From Pseudomonas guariconensis (lineage in GTDB: Bacteria > Pseudomonadota > Gammaproteobacteria > Pseudomonadales > Pseudomonadaceae): a stretch of DNA of 64,000 bases. Positions within the stretch are counted from its first letter, which is position 1. Each line of letters starts with the position of its first letter. The position numbers were made by a program, and so were the translations under genes. The notes below the pieces were generated by a model. It saw only the letters and a program-made list of their open reading frames with translations. It was not told where the DNA came from and made no database searches. This document shows positions 1 to 7,568 of the stretch, piece after piece. Location: positions 165,876 through 229,875 of the forward strand of contig NZ_FMYX01000009.1 of NCBI RefSeq assembly GCF_900102675.1, in the 5' to 3' direction.

Positions 1-271
1 TGGTGACGCTGCCTTGGCTGGCGACGCCGGCGGCGTTGACCAACACATCGATATGGCCGAAACGCTGGACGACCTCGGCCATCACCTGCTGCACCTGGGT
101 TTCGTCGCGGACATCCAGGGTCATGAACAGGCCCGGGAAGTCCGCTGGCGCCTGGCCGACATCCAGCCCGACCACCTGGGCGCCCTCGGCGCTGAAGCGA
201 CGCACGCAGGCCAGGCCAATGCCCGACGCGCCCCCGGTGACCACCGCGACCTTGTTTTGCAAACGAGCCAT
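1..271 (-). CDS. SDR-family oxidoreductase, C-terminal part beyond left edge
   Basis: The first 90 residues of a classical short-chain dehydrogenase are visible and the gene continues past the left edge. The start MARLQNKVAVVTGG leads straight into the nucleotide-binding TGGASGIG loop (residues 12-19), and the NAG-type motif appears as VNAAG near residue 80. The catalytic Ser-Tyr-Lys part lies outside the window. It has its own upstream dyad (box A, 344-361) and an A-rich AACAATAA leader, so it is probably expressed with the steroid genes. A role as a hydroxysteroid or hydroxyacyl-CoA dehydrogenase is inferred from context only; the substrate cannot be told. Confidence 0.85.
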   Translation of the reverse strand, partial: MARLQNKVAVVTGGASGIGLACVRRFSAEGAQVVGLDVGQAPADFPGLFMTLDVRDETQVQQVMAEVVQRFGHIDVLVNAAGVASQGSVT

Positions 272-288
272 ATTCGAACCTCAGTCTT

Positions 289-296
289 TTATTGTT
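289..296 (-). promoter_or_regulatory. A-rich AAnAAnAA motif (possible Crc/Hfq site), SDR leader
   Basis: AACAATAA in the 5' leader, 18 nt before the start codon of the SDR gene at the left edge. It matches the AAnAAnAA motif bound by Hfq/Crc in Pseudomonas catabolite repression. Function is inferred. Confidence 0.45.
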
Positions 297-343
297 GTGA
301 AGCTGCTGCTGTGGCGAGTCTACCTGTTGCGGGTGCGGGTGGG

Positions 344-361
344 ATCGTCTGTAGAGACTAG
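344..361 (-). promoter_or_regulatory. Steroid-box A (18-bp dyad)
   Basis: On the minus strand CTAGTCT-CTAC-AGACGAT, a 7-4-7 dyad 72 nt before the start codon of the left-edge SDR. A TAGACT hexamer follows 21 nt after the dyad and could be the -10. One of eleven such dyads in the window. Confidence 0.65.
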
Positions 362-375
362 GGGGGACTGGCTTT

Positions 376-395
376 TTCGCGGGTAAACCCGCGAA
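376..395. repeat. REP-like palindrome after kshB
   Basis: TTCGCGGGTAAACCCGCGAA is a perfect palindrome of the putida REP type, 25 nt beyond the kshB stop. It could end kshB transcription, since the next gene on that strand has its own promoter motif. Confidence 0.65.
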
Positions 396-419
396 TTGGC
401 CAGGGCACCCTCGAAAGCC

Positions 420-1511
420 TTAGGCAGGAAACTTCAATCGCACCCGCGCGCCCTGCGGATGCCCCTGGCACGCCAAGGTCCACCCGGCCGCAAGCTCCGC
501 CTGGCTGAGCACATCGTTGCGGGTCAGCTGCGACTGGCCTTCCTCGACGGTGCACATGCAGGCCCCGCAGAACCCTTCCTCGCACGAGTACGGCACATCC
601 AGCCCCGCCGAACGACAGCTCTGCAGCAGGGTTTCGCCCGGGCGCGGCACGATCTGGTGGGTCACACCGTCCAGCTCCACCAGCAGCAGCTCGCAGCTGG
701 TGCCGTCAAGTGGCACCGGGGCCTGTGCGGCGCCTTGGCTGTCCGGGTCGGGCGGCGAGACGAAACGCTCCACATGGATGCTGTCGCGTGCTTCGCCCAA
801 GGCCAGCAGGGTGGTTTCCACGGTGTCCATGAACGGCCCTGGCCCGCAGATGAAGTAGTCCGCGCCACGCCAATGGCGCACCAGCTGGCGTACCTGGGCG
901 GCATCGAGAAAGCCTTGCACCGAGTCCAGCACGTGCACCACCTGCAATTGCTCCGGGTGGGCCCGGGTGAGCAGGCGCAATTGATCGCGGAAGATCACCG
1001 ACGCCTCGTCACGGTTGGCATACACCAGCAGCACCGGGCGCTGGCCGCTGTGCAGCACCGCCTTGAGCAAGGAGAATACCGGGGTGATGCCGGAGCCGCC
1101 GCCAAACAGCACCAAGGGCCGGCTGGCGTCGGCCGCCTGGCGCTGGTCGAGACAGAAGTGCCCGGCCGGCGGCAGCACGTCGAGCCAGTCGCCGGCCTGC
1201 ACGTGCTGGTTCATCCAGTTCGACACTCGCCCGCCTTCGACGCGCTTGATGGTCACCTGGGGCTGTGCATCGGTCCACGGCGAGCTGGACATCGAGTAGC
1301 AACGGGTCAGGCGCTTGCCGTCCACGGTCACCCGAAAGCTCAGGAACTGCCCGGGTTTGTAGGCAAAGCGTTCGCGCAGTGCCTGCGGGACGTCGAACAC
1401 CAGCGAGCGGGCATCGGCGGTCTCGTCGATCACCGCGCTCACCTGCAGGCGCAGCGTGCTGGCAGGCGCCGGGCTGGCCTGGGTCTGGTCTGGGGTGGCC
1501 TGGATGTTCAT
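420..1511 (-). CDS. kshB: 3-ketosteroid 9alpha-hydroxylase reductase component KshB
   Basis: Reductase that passes electrons from NAD(P)H through FAD and a 2Fe-2S centre to the Rieske oxygenase KshA, for the 9alpha-hydroxylation that triggers ring B opening. Domain order is FAD-binding (RCYSMSS near residue 70), NAD-binding (GGGSGITP near residue 138) and a C-terminal plant-type ferredoxin domain whose cysteines fit C-x4-C-x2-C-x29-C exactly. That C-terminal ferredoxin layout and the length (363 aa) are typical of KshB. I chose ATG 1511, one base after the upstream stop (TGAcATG coupling); a GTG at 1523 would add MAAD and overlap the upstream gene. Last gene of hsaB-kstD-kshB. The cognate kshA is 28 kb away, in the same steroid block. 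Confidence 0.9.
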   Translation of the reverse strand: MNIQATPDQTQASPAPASTLRLQVSAVIDETADARSLVFDVPQALRERFAYKPGQFLSFRVTVDGKRLTRCYSMSSSPWTDAQPQVTIKRVEGGRVSNWMNQHVQAGDWLDVLPPAGHFCLDQRQAADASRPLVLFGGGSGITPVFSLLKAVLHSGQRPVLLVYANRDEASVIFRDQLRLLTRAHPEQLQVVHVLDSVQGFLDAAQVRQLVRHWRGADYFICGPGPFMDTVETTLLALGEARDSIHVERFVSPPDPDSQGAAQAPVPLDGTSCELLLVELDGVTHQIVPRPGETLLQSCRSAGLDVPYSCEEGFCGACMCTVEEGQSQLTRNDVLSQAELAAGWTLACQGHPQGARVRLKFPA

Positions 1512-1512
1512 G

Positions 1513-3210
1513 TCAGCGGCCACGGGTCAGTTGCGCGTTGCATGGGTGTTCTCCTTCAGAGGCACGTTGGCTTGCGGCAAGCTCGGCCACATGGGCCGCG
1601 GCGCGCCGGCCAGAAAAGACACAATCGGCCAGGGACAGGCCCGAGACATACAGGTTCGACGCAACGCCCACGGCGCAGCGGCCGGCGCCGTACAGCCCGG
1701 CGATGGGGGCGCCTTGCTGGTCGAGCATCCGGCCGCTTTGCTCGCACACCCGCAGTCCGCCCAAGGTCAGGGTCGGGCAAGGGTAAAGGCGGCTGTCGTA
1801 GGACAGATCCAGGCAATACCAGGGGCCCTGGCCCAAGTCATGCAGCATCGAGGCGGACTTGCCCAGCGGGTCGGTGGTCTCGCCACGGGCCGCCAGGTTG
1901 TAGGTCTCCACGCTGCGGCGCAGGGTGTCGGCGGGCAACCGGCAGCGGTCGGCCAACTGCTCCAGCGTGTTGCCTCGGCGGCAGTTGAACAGCAGGTTGA
2001 GCAGCACCGGCAAACGCTGGAACGACCACACCTTGCCTGGCCCGACCTGCGCCAGGGCCTGGTTGCGCAAGGTGCGGTCGAGGATCAAAAGTGCACGGCC
2101 GTCGTGTTCCTCGACCATGGCATGGCCCAGGGTGGCGCCGTAGAGTTCTTCGTTGCAGTAGCGCTCGCCCCGGGCGTTGACGATCAATCCGCGCGCCCAA
2201 GCCAGCGGTGGATTGATGAAGCGCCAGGCGCTGACTTTGTTCATGCGCCCAAGGCTGGCGCCCACGCTACGCCCCAGGTCGATGCCGCTGCCGTCACAGC
2301 CGCTGCTGCCCAGGGGCAGGCCATCGAGGTAGCGCGGCGCATACTCGCCCAGCAGCTGGCGGTTGAACACGAAACCGCCGCTGGCCAGCACTACACCATG
2401 ATCGGCGCGGACCCGCACCGGCCGGGCATGGCGTTGCTCGAGGCGCTGCATGCGCGCCCGCAGCCTGGCGGACAACGCCGGCACGTACATGTGCACGGCG
2501 GCGGCCCAGCGCGCCAGGCGCGCATGGCTGCGTGCCGCGCGGCTGCCGGCGGGCAATTGCCAGGCTTCAACGCCGATCACCTGGTTGTCACGGTCGATCA
2601 CCAAACGCCGCACCTGGCACTGGGTGCGCACCTGCACGCCACGGCGCCGGGCGCTGTCGGCCAGGGCACGGAACAGCGCCGAACCGGACATGCCTGTGCC
2701 TTTGGTGCGGTGCCCGCGGGGCGCGGCGGCGGCATCAACGGCATAGGCTGGCACCGCCTCGTTGCCCGAGTAATAGAGGTAGTAGCGGTCGCTGGGATAG
2801 GAAGTCTTGTGTGGGGCCATGCTGCCCTCGAACACCGCGCCCTGGCGCTCCAGCCAGGCCAGTTGCTCCCGGCTGCCTTCGCAAAAAGTGCGCAGGGTCT
2901 GTTCGCTGACCGCATCGCCTACCTCCTTGCGCAAGTAGTTGAACATCGCCTCGCTGCTGTCCGGGTAGCCCGCTTGCAATTGCTGGGGCGTACCGCCGCC
3001 GGCATAGACCACGCCACCGCTCAGGGCCGTGGCGCCGCCGCCGGCGAAGCGCTCCAGTACCAACACCGAAAGGCCGCGACTGGCGGCCTCGATGGCGGCA
3101 CTGGCACCGGCGCCGCCGAAGCCGACCACCACCAGGTCGGCGCGCTGCTGCCAGTGCAGTTGCTCGGCGTTGTCGACGCGCAGCGGTGCTGTCACCGCGT
3201 GCTTCGCCAT
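1513..3210 (-). CDS. 3-ketosteroid delta4-dehydrogenase-like flavoprotein (TesI type)
   Basis: FAD-dependent desaturase of the fumarate reductase/KstD superfamily, 565 aa. The dinucleotide-binding motif GFGGAG is at residues 31-36 and a second FAD segment (GLYGAGRCA) lies near residue 507. It ends with NLYVSGLS instead of the TYPGPG loop of delta1-KstD. Known: the delta4-(5alpha)-KSTD of Rhodococcus jostii uses Tyr466 and Ser468, a Tyr-x-Ser pair; the YVS here (Y521, S523) has that spacing. Inferred: it introduces the C4-C5 double bond into saturated 3-ketosteroids such as 5beta bile-acid intermediates, complementing the delta1 enzyme at 32209. ATG has GAGG 7 nt upstream; the gene sits 9 nt after hsaB. 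Another old-yellow-type or fumarate reductase role is less likely in this setting. Confidence 0.75.
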   Translation of the reverse strand: MAKHAVTAPLRVDNAEQLHWQQRADLVVVGFGGAGASAAIEAASRGLSVLVLERFAGGGATALSGGVVYAGGGTPQQLQAGYPDSSEAMFNYLRKEVGDAVSEQTLRTFCEGSREQLAWLERQGAVFEGSMAPHKTSYPSDRYYLYYSGNEAVPAYAVDAAAAPRGHRTKGTGMSGSALFRALADSARRRGVQVRTQCQVRRLVIDRDNQVIGVEAWQLPAGSRAARSHARLARWAAAVHMYVPALSARLRARMQRLEQRHARPVRVRADHGVVLASGGFVFNRQLLGEYAPRYLDGLPLGSSGCDGSGIDLGRSVGASLGRMNKVSAWRFINPPLAWARGLIVNARGERYCNEELYGATLGHAMVEEHDGRALLILDRTLRNQALAQVGPGKVWSFQRLPVLLNLLFNCRRGNTLEQLADRCRLPADTLRRSVETYNLAARGETTDPLGKSASMLHDLGQGPWYCLDLSYDSRLYPCPTLTLGGLRVCEQSGRMLDQQGAPIAGLYGAGRCAVGVASNLYVSGLSLADCVFSGRRAAAHVAELAASQRASEGEHPCNAQLTRGR

Positions 3211-3219
3211 GGCCGCGCC

Positions 3220-3738
3220 TCAGCCGACACTGGCCGCGAGGGGCGCAGGCTTGGCAGTGGTGGTGTAGTGGCCGTCCAGGTACACCAGCGGGGTGATGGT
3301 CGGGGTGGTGTGGATGCGCAGGATGCGACCGATGAAGACCGTGTGGGTGCCGTAGGCGAACTGGCCATCCTGGCGGCAGAGGATCGATGACTGGGCGTCG
3401 GCCAGGTACGGGATGCCTTCGTCGCTGGTCAGCCACTCACCTTGGCCGAAGCGCGCCTCGCCCTTGATGCTGCCGCTGCACAGGTGTGCCAGGTGCTGCT
3501 GCTCCAGGCCCAGGATGTTCACGCAGAAGCTGGCACCGGCGGCCAGCGCGGCGTGAGGTGAGGCGCTCTGGTTGACGCAGATCAGCAGCGATGGCGGCTC
3601 GGTGCTCAGCGAATCCACCGCAGTGGCGGCCATGGCGAAGCGCTGGCTGCCGTCGCTGGTGCTGATGATGGTCACGGACTTGGCCAGGCGGCGCATGGCC
3701 TGGAGCATGTCGGCTTTCAAATTGTTGTTGTCGTTCAT
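3220..3738 (-). CDS. hsaB: Flavin reductase HsaB, partner of 3-HSA monooxygenase
   Basis: FMN-binding split-barrel flavin reductase, 172 aa, that supplies reduced flavin to HsaA for hydroxylation of 3-HSA (3-hydroxy-9,10-seconandrostatrienedione) to the catechol. The fold is recognised from MRRLAKSVTIISTSDG at the start and the middle segment SLLICVNQSASPHAAL with FCVNILG. I chose ATG 3738 with GAGGG 7 nt upstream; a longer in-frame reading to 3948 has no support and would run through the hsaA promoter. It is divergent from hsaA, so both components can be controlled from one intergenic region holding two dyads (boxes B and C). Codons 4-6 carry an AACAACAA motif. Confidence 0.88.
   Translation of the reverse strand: MNDNNNLKADMLQAMRRLAKSVTIISTSDGSQRFAMAATAVDSLSTEPPSLLICVNQSASPHAALAAGASFCVNILGLEQQHLAHLCSGSIKGEARFGQGEWLTSDEGIPYLADAQSSILCRQDGQFAYGTHTVFIGRILRIHTTPTITPLVYLDGHYTTTAKPAPLAASVG
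3722..3729 (-). promoter_or_regulatory. AAnAAnAA motif in first codons of hsaB
   Basis: AACAACAA within the Asn-rich start (MNDNNN) of hsaB. Position overlapping the ribosome footprint fits translational repression by Crc/Hfq; inferred. Confidence 0.45.
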
Positions 3739-3800
3739 CGCACGCCCTCGGGTTGGCTGTCTCAGTGGGATGAATTCTTCCAACGACTGCAAGGGGCAAC

Positions 3801-3818
3801 ATCGTCCGAGGGGACTAG
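3801..3818 (-). promoter_or_regulatory. Steroid-box B (18-bp dyad), hsaB promoter
   Basis: On the minus strand CTAGTCC-CCTC-GGACGAT, a full match to the consensus, 62 nt before the hsaB start. A GAATTC hexamer follows 23 nt after the dyad. Confidence 0.7.
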
Positions 3819-3834
3819 TCAATGCGCACCCCAC

Positions 3835-3852
3835 ATGGTCCGTTTGAGGGAT
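3835..3852 (+). promoter_or_regulatory. Steroid-box C (degenerate dyad), hsaA promoter
   Basis: ATGGTCC-GTTT-GAGGGAT, a weaker 7-4-7 dyad 97 nt before hsaA. It shares GTCCGTTT and AGGGAT with box D, so the pair may form a weaker subclass of the same site. Confidence 0.5.
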
Positions 3853-3940
3853 GTCGCGCGCGATTGACCTTGTTGCAATGGCCACGGTGGAGGCCCAACG
3901 CCTCTCTCGCACGCTCCGGGGATCGGGGCGATCAGAGGAG

Positions 3941-3948
3941 AACAACAA
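3941..3948 (+). promoter_or_regulatory. AAnAAnAA motif between SD and start of hsaA
   Basis: AACAACAA lies directly between the Shine-Dalgarno AGAGGAG and the hsaA ATG, the classical place for Crc/Hfq to block initiation. Inferred. Confidence 0.55.
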
Positions 3949-3949
3949 G

Positions 3950-5131
3950 ATGAATCAAGACCTCGTACGCCAACAGTTGCGCCAGCGCGCCCGTGAACTG
4001 GTGCCGGTGCTGCGTGAACGTGCCGAGCAGGCCGCGCAGATGGGCCGCCTGCCGGAACAGACCCTCGCTGACTTCCACGAGGCAGGCTTCTTCCGCATTC
4101 TCCAACCGGCCCGCTGGCAGGGCCTGGAGCTCGAACCCAAGGACTTCTTCGAGGTGCAGATGACCCTGGCCGAGGGGTGCATGTCGTCAGCCTGGGTGCT
4201 GGGCGTGGTGGCGATCCACAACTGGCAGCTGGCGCTGTTCGATGACCGCGCCGCGCAGGATGTCTGGGGGCAGGACACCTCCGTGCTGATCTCCTCGTCC
4301 TACATGCCAGTGGGCAAGGTCCGGCGGGTCGAAGGGGGCTTCCGTCTGAGTGGGCGTTGGGGGTTCTCTTCCGGCAGCAAGCATTGTCAGTGGGCGTTCC
4401 TTGGGGCCATGGTGCCGCCGGCTGAGCCGGGCGGCGCGCCGGACTACCGCACCTTCCTGGTGCCGCGCAGCGATTACCAGATCCTCGACAACTGGAACGT
4501 GATGGGCCTGGAGGCCACCGGCTCCCATGACGTGCTGGTCGAGGACGCCTTCGTGCCCGAGTACCGCACCCACCGCGCCGTCGATGGCTTCATGCAAGAC
4601 AGCCCGGGCAATGCGGTCAACACCTCGCCGCTGTACCGCCTGCCGTTCGGGCAGATCTTCGTGCGCGCGGTGTCGTCCTCGGCGATCGGTGCGTTGCAGG
4701 GCGCGGTCGATCACTTCATCGCCCACAACAAGGCGCGGGTGGCGGTCAACGATGGCCGCAAGATGCTCCAGGACCCGGCCGCACAGAGCGCCCTGGCCGA
4801 CGCCATGGTCTGCGTCGATGAGTGCCGCACCGTGCTGCTGCGCAACTTCGAGGTGATGCTCGACCATGCCCGCGCCGGCACCGCGCTTGGGCTGCAGGCG
4901 CGGGTGAAGATGCGCTACGACTCGGCCCTGGTGGCCGACCGCTGCGCCAAGGCGGCGGCACAGCTGATGTTCAACAGCGGTGCATCGACCATCTTCCGTG
5001 ACCACCCGATCAACCGTGCGTTCCGCGACATCCACACAGGGCGCGCCCACGTCGCCAACAGCCCGGCCAAGTACGCCTGGAACCTCGGCGGCGTGAGCAT
5101 GGGCCAGGACACCACCGACTTCTTCCTCTGA
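3950..5131 (+). CDS. hsaA: 3-HSA 4-monooxygenase oxygenase component HsaA
   Basis: Flavin-dependent monooxygenase of the acyl-CoA dehydrogenase fold (group D), 393 aa, close to the 394 aa of mycobacterial HsaA. It hydroxylates 3-HSA to 3,4-DHSA with reduced flavin from HsaB. The ACAD-like order is visible: helical N-terminus, beta domain with GRWGFSSGSKHCQWAFLGA (from about residue 138) and a C-terminal helical domain ending IHTGRAHVANSPAKYAWNLG. It lacks the catalytic glutamate loop of true ACADs. The ATG has AGAGGAG upstream with AACAACAA between, and hsaB is divergent 211 nt away. It could be another phenol-type monooxygenase, but hsaB, hsaC and hsaD in the same block make this assignment firm. 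Confidence 0.92.
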   Translation: MNQDLVRQQLRQRARELVPVLRERAEQAAQMGRLPEQTLADFHEAGFFRILQPARWQGLELEPKDFFEVQMTLAEGCMSSAWVLGVVAIHNWQLALFDDRAAQDVWGQDTSVLISSSYMPVGKVRRVEGGFRLSGRWGFSSGSKHCQWAFLGAMVPPAEPGGAPDYRTFLVPRSDYQILDNWNVMGLEATGSHDVLVEDAFVPEYRTHRAVDGFMQDSPGNAVNTSPLYRLPFGQIFVRAVSSSAIGALQGAVDHFIAHNKARVAVNDGRKMLQDPAAQSALADAMVCVDECRTVLLRNFEVMLDHARAGTALGLQARVKMRYDSALVADRCAKAAAQLMFNSGASTIFRDHPINRAFRDIHTGRAHVANSPAKYAWNLGGVSMGQDTTDFFL

Positions 5132-5156
5132 ACCGTCGGGCGCTCACCGAAACCGG

Positions 5157-5174
5157 CTAGTCCGTTTTAGGGAT
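5157..5174 (+). promoter_or_regulatory. Steroid-box D (half-conserved dyad)
   Basis: CTAGTCC-GTTT-TAGGGAT, 80 nt before the luciferase-like gene. The left half is a perfect match and the right half resembles that of box C. Confidence 0.55.
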
Positions 5175-5237
5175 TCGAGCCCACCCGCGATGCCAGAGGA
5201 TGTGACCAAGGCCGGCGTTGCCGGCCAACGTCAACAG

Positions 5238-5245
5238 AACAACAA
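5238..5245 (+). promoter_or_regulatory. AAnAAnAA motif overlapping SD of the LLM gene
   Basis: AACAACAA runs into the Shine-Dalgarno AAGGAA, 9 nt before the start. Possible Crc/Hfq target; inferred. Confidence 0.5.
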
Positions 5246-5254
5246 GGAACGCAC

Positions 5255-6379
5255 ATGAAATTCTCGCTGATATACGAAGCCCAGACGATCGATGCCAGCC
5301 GCGAGGGTGACCGCAAGATCTTCGATGACACCGTCGAGCAGGCGGTGCTGGCCGACAAGCTGGGCTTCGACACCTTCTGGTGCGTGGAGCACACCGCGCT
5401 GACCAACTACTCGCACATGTCCGCGCCGGAAACCATGCTCGCCTTCGTGGCCGGCAAGACCGAGCGCATCGGCATCGGCCACGGCGTGGTGTGCCTGCCG
5501 CCGGCGATGAACCACCCGGTCAAGGTGGCCGAGCGCATCGCCACCCTGGACCTGCTGTCCAAAGGCCGTGTGCATTTTGGCGTGGGCAAGGGCGGCACCC
5601 AGCAGGAGGCCGGCACCTTCGGCTATGACCTGGCGACCCTGCAGCCGCAGATCGACGAGGCCATGTACTTGATCCCGAAAATGTTCGTGCAGGATGAGAT
5701 CGAGCACCACGGCGACTTCGTCAAGATCCCCAAGCGCCCGATCCACCCCAAGCCTTACCAGGATCCGCACCCGCCGATGTACCTGGCCTGCACCAACACC
5801 GACTCGCTGAAAAACGCCGGCGGCCGTGGCATGGGCGCGCTGGTGCTGGGTTTCGGTGGGCCCGAGGAAATCGCCAAGAAGGTCGAGGTCTACCACCAGG
5901 CCTTCGACAACCGTGAGGCGCGCAATCAGGTGGGCTTCCGCCCGAACCGCCACATCGCTGCACTGTGCCCGGCCATCGTGCTGGATGACAACGAAACCGC
6001 GCGCCGCATCGGTATTCGCGGCCAGCGTTACTTCATGGAGTCGCTGGGCTACTGGTACGGCGGCGGCGAGCGTCCGGATCCGCAGAAGTGGAAAGACGAC
6101 ACCTACGTCGATGGCAATGGCCAGGCGGTGATCAAGTCGCGCTTTGCCTCCGAGGAAGTGAGCGTGGACTTCTCCGACCCGACCATGGCGATGATGAACC
6201 CCAACCATGCCTACGGCACCGTCGAGGACTGCATTGGCTATGTGCAGCGCCTGATCGATGCCGGCGCCGACGAGATCCTGTTCATCTGCCAGATGGGCAC
6301 CGTGCCGCAGTGGGCTCAGCTGGAGACCTTGCGCAACATCGGCGAGAAGGTCATCCCGCATTTTCGCAACAAGCAGTAA
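5255..6379 (+). CDS. Luciferase-like (LLM class) flavin-dependent oxidoreductase, function unknown
   Basis: TIM-barrel flavoprotein of the bacterial luciferase family, 374 aa. Family marks are the start MKFSLIYEAQ, the LADKLGFDTFWCVEHT segment (about residues 30-47), the RIGIGHGVVCLPPAMNHPVK strand-loop and the LSKGRVHFGVGKGG motif after residue 100. Such enzymes use reduced FMN for monooxygenation. It sits between hsaA and hsaC, has its own dyad (box D) and an AACAACAA leader, so it appears to belong to the steroid regulon. No step of the classical 9,10-seco route calls for it. Possible roles are hydroxylation of a bile-acid substituent or another unusual oxygenation, with HsaB as a possible flavin source; these are inferences. 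A hairpin at 6389-6407 follows the stop. Confidence 0.85.
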   Translation: MKFSLIYEAQTIDASREGDRKIFDDTVEQAVLADKLGFDTFWCVEHTALTNYSHMSAPETMLAFVAGKTERIGIGHGVVCLPPAMNHPVKVAERIATLDLLSKGRVHFGVGKGGTQQEAGTFGYDLATLQPQIDEAMYLIPKMFVQDEIEHHGDFVKIPKRPIHPKPYQDPHPPMYLACTNTDSLKNAGGRGMGALVLGFGGPEEIAKKVEVYHQAFDNREARNQVGFRPNRHIAALCPAIVLDDNETARRIGIRGQRYFMESLGYWYGGGERPDPQKWKDDTYVDGNGQAVIKSRFASEEVSVDFSDPTMAMMNPNHAYGTVEDCIGYVQRLIDAGADEILFICQMGTVPQWAQLETLRNIGEKVIPHFRNKQ

Positions 6380-6388
6380 GCCCATCGG

Positions 6389-6407
6389 GGGGCTGCAACG
6401 CAGCCCC
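6389..6407 (+). terminator. Hairpin after the LLM gene
   Basis: GGGGCTGC-AAC-GCAGCCCC, a perfect 8-bp stem 10 nt after the stop, without a clear T tract. The same stem type recurs at 21892 and 26533, each time at the end of a transcription unit. Confidence 0.55.
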
Positions 6408-6506
6408 ATTTGCGCAAGCGCGGGGTATGGCACCGGCCTTGCCGGTGTTCTCGGGTGAACTCGCTCCCTCAGGTTCTGTGCTGTTGGTGCGCATGGCGCC
6501 AAACCA

Positions 6507-6532
6507 GTGGGAGCGGGCTTGCCCGCGAAGCA
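6507..6532. repeat. REP element
   Basis: GTGGGAGCGGGCTTGCCCGC followed by GAAGCA, a putida-type REP, in the 281-nt gap between the LLM gene and hsaC. The gap otherwise holds only the hairpin at 6389 and promoter box E. Confidence 0.6.
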
Positions 6533-6585
6533 TTCGCCGCCGAGCAAGGCCGTTGCTCGGCCGGTATCACGCGGCCTGCGGGCCG

Positions 6586-6603
6586 GTAGTCCTATTGGAC
6601 GAT
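6586..6603 (+). promoter_or_regulatory. Steroid-box E (18-bp dyad), hsaC operon promoter
   Basis: GTAGTCC-TATT-GGACGAT, 57 nt before hsaC, followed by GCCG as in box H. GAATAC, a possible -10, starts 23 nt after the dyad. It would drive the whole ten-gene operon to 16313. Confidence 0.7.
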
Positions 6604-6660
6604 GCCGCCAACCCCCTGACTGGCTTGAATACGCCAAGTACAAAAACGAGGAGATCGTGC

Positions 6661-7557
6661 ATGGATATCCGTGGCCTGGGTTACGTCACCGTACGTTCCA
6701 GCGACCTGGCGCAGTGGCGTCACTACGCATCCCAAGTGCTGGGCATGATGGTGGTCGAGGACGAGCGCGGCGAGTGTCTGTTCCTGAAGATGGACGAGCG
6801 CCCGTACCGCATCCTGGTGCAGCACAGCGCCCAGGATGGTTTCGGCGCCTGTGGCTGGGAAGTAGCCGGCCAGGCCGCCTTCGACCAGGCCGTGGCCGAG
6901 CTGCACGCTGCCGGCGTGGTGGTGGAGCAGGGCAGCGCTGAGCAAGCTGCGCTGCGCCAGGTCCAGGCGCTGGCGCTGTTCGCCGACCCTGATGGCAACC
7001 GCCACGAGCTGTACTGGGGCCCGCGCCAGGATTTCGCCCGCTTCGTCTCCCCGGTGGGCGTGCGCGGTTTCGTCAGCGACGGGCTGGGCATGGGCCATGT
7101 GGTCCTGCCGGCACCGACCTTCGACCGCTGCCGCGATTTCTACGAGCAGGTAATGGGCTTTGGCCTGTCGGACCTGATGAAAGTGCGCTTCACCCCGGAC
7201 CCTGCCGAGCCGGAAAAACGCATTCACTTCATGCACTGCAACAACGGCCGTCACCACTCGCTGGCGATCTTCGAATGCCCGGTGCCTAGCGGTTGCGTGC
7301 ACATGATGGTCGAGGTCGCGGGCCTGGAAGACGTGGGCCGCGCCCTGGACCGCATGCACGCCAACGGCGTGAAGCTCTCCGCGACCCTGGGCCAGCACAC
7401 CAACGACCAGATGATCTCCTTCTACATGAAGACCCCGTCCGGTTTCGACCTGGAGTACGGCTGCGACGGCCTGGTGGTCGACTGGAGCCGGCACACCCCG
7501 TTCGAAAGCACGGTGGTCAGCCAGTGGGGCCACGACTTCAGCGTCGGCCGCCAATGA
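6661..7557 (+). CDS. hsaC: 3,4-DHSA extradiol dioxygenase HsaC
   Basis: Type I extradiol (vicinal oxygen chelate) dioxygenase, 298 aa, that cleaves the catechol ring A of 3,4-DHSA by meta fission. Two VOC modules are seen. The C-terminal, catalytic module carries the Fe(II) ligands H146 (GMGHVVL), H214 (GCVHMMVEV) and E265 (FDLEYG), and the acid-base residues expected from BphC appear as H199 and Y255. The start is ATG 6661 with GAGGAG upstream; a longer in-frame reading from 6088 lies inside the previous gene and is not used. First gene of the long C/D-ring operon under box E. It could be mistaken for BphC, but hsaA/B/D/E/F/G and kshAB in the block make the steroid assignment clear. Confidence 0.94.
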   Translation: MDIRGLGYVTVRSSDLAQWRHYASQVLGMMVVEDERGECLFLKMDERPYRILVQHSAQDGFGACGWEVAGQAAFDQAVAELHAAGVVVEQGSAEQAALRQVQALALFADPDGNRHELYWGPRQDFARFVSPVGVRGFVSDGLGMGHVVLPAPTFDRCRDFYEQVMGFGLSDLMKVRFTPDPAEPEKRIHFMHCNNGRHHSLAIFECPVPSGCVHMMVEVAGLEDVGRALDRMHANGVKLSATLGQHTNDQMISFYMKTPSGFDLEYGCDGLVVDWSRHTPFESTVVSQWGHDFSVGRQ

Positions 7558-7568
7558 GGACAACACCC

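Noticed and set aside
420..1988. Long plus-strand frames opposite kshB and the delta4-dehydrogenase
   Set aside because: Antisense shadows common in GC-rich DNA; low-complexity Arg/Ala/Gly composition and no family match, while the minus strand carries complete enzyme motifs.
6088..6660. N-terminal extension of hsaC to 489 residues
   Set aside because: It would overlap the LLM gene and the promoter box E; the VOC fold begins at ATG 6661 with GAGGAG upstream.
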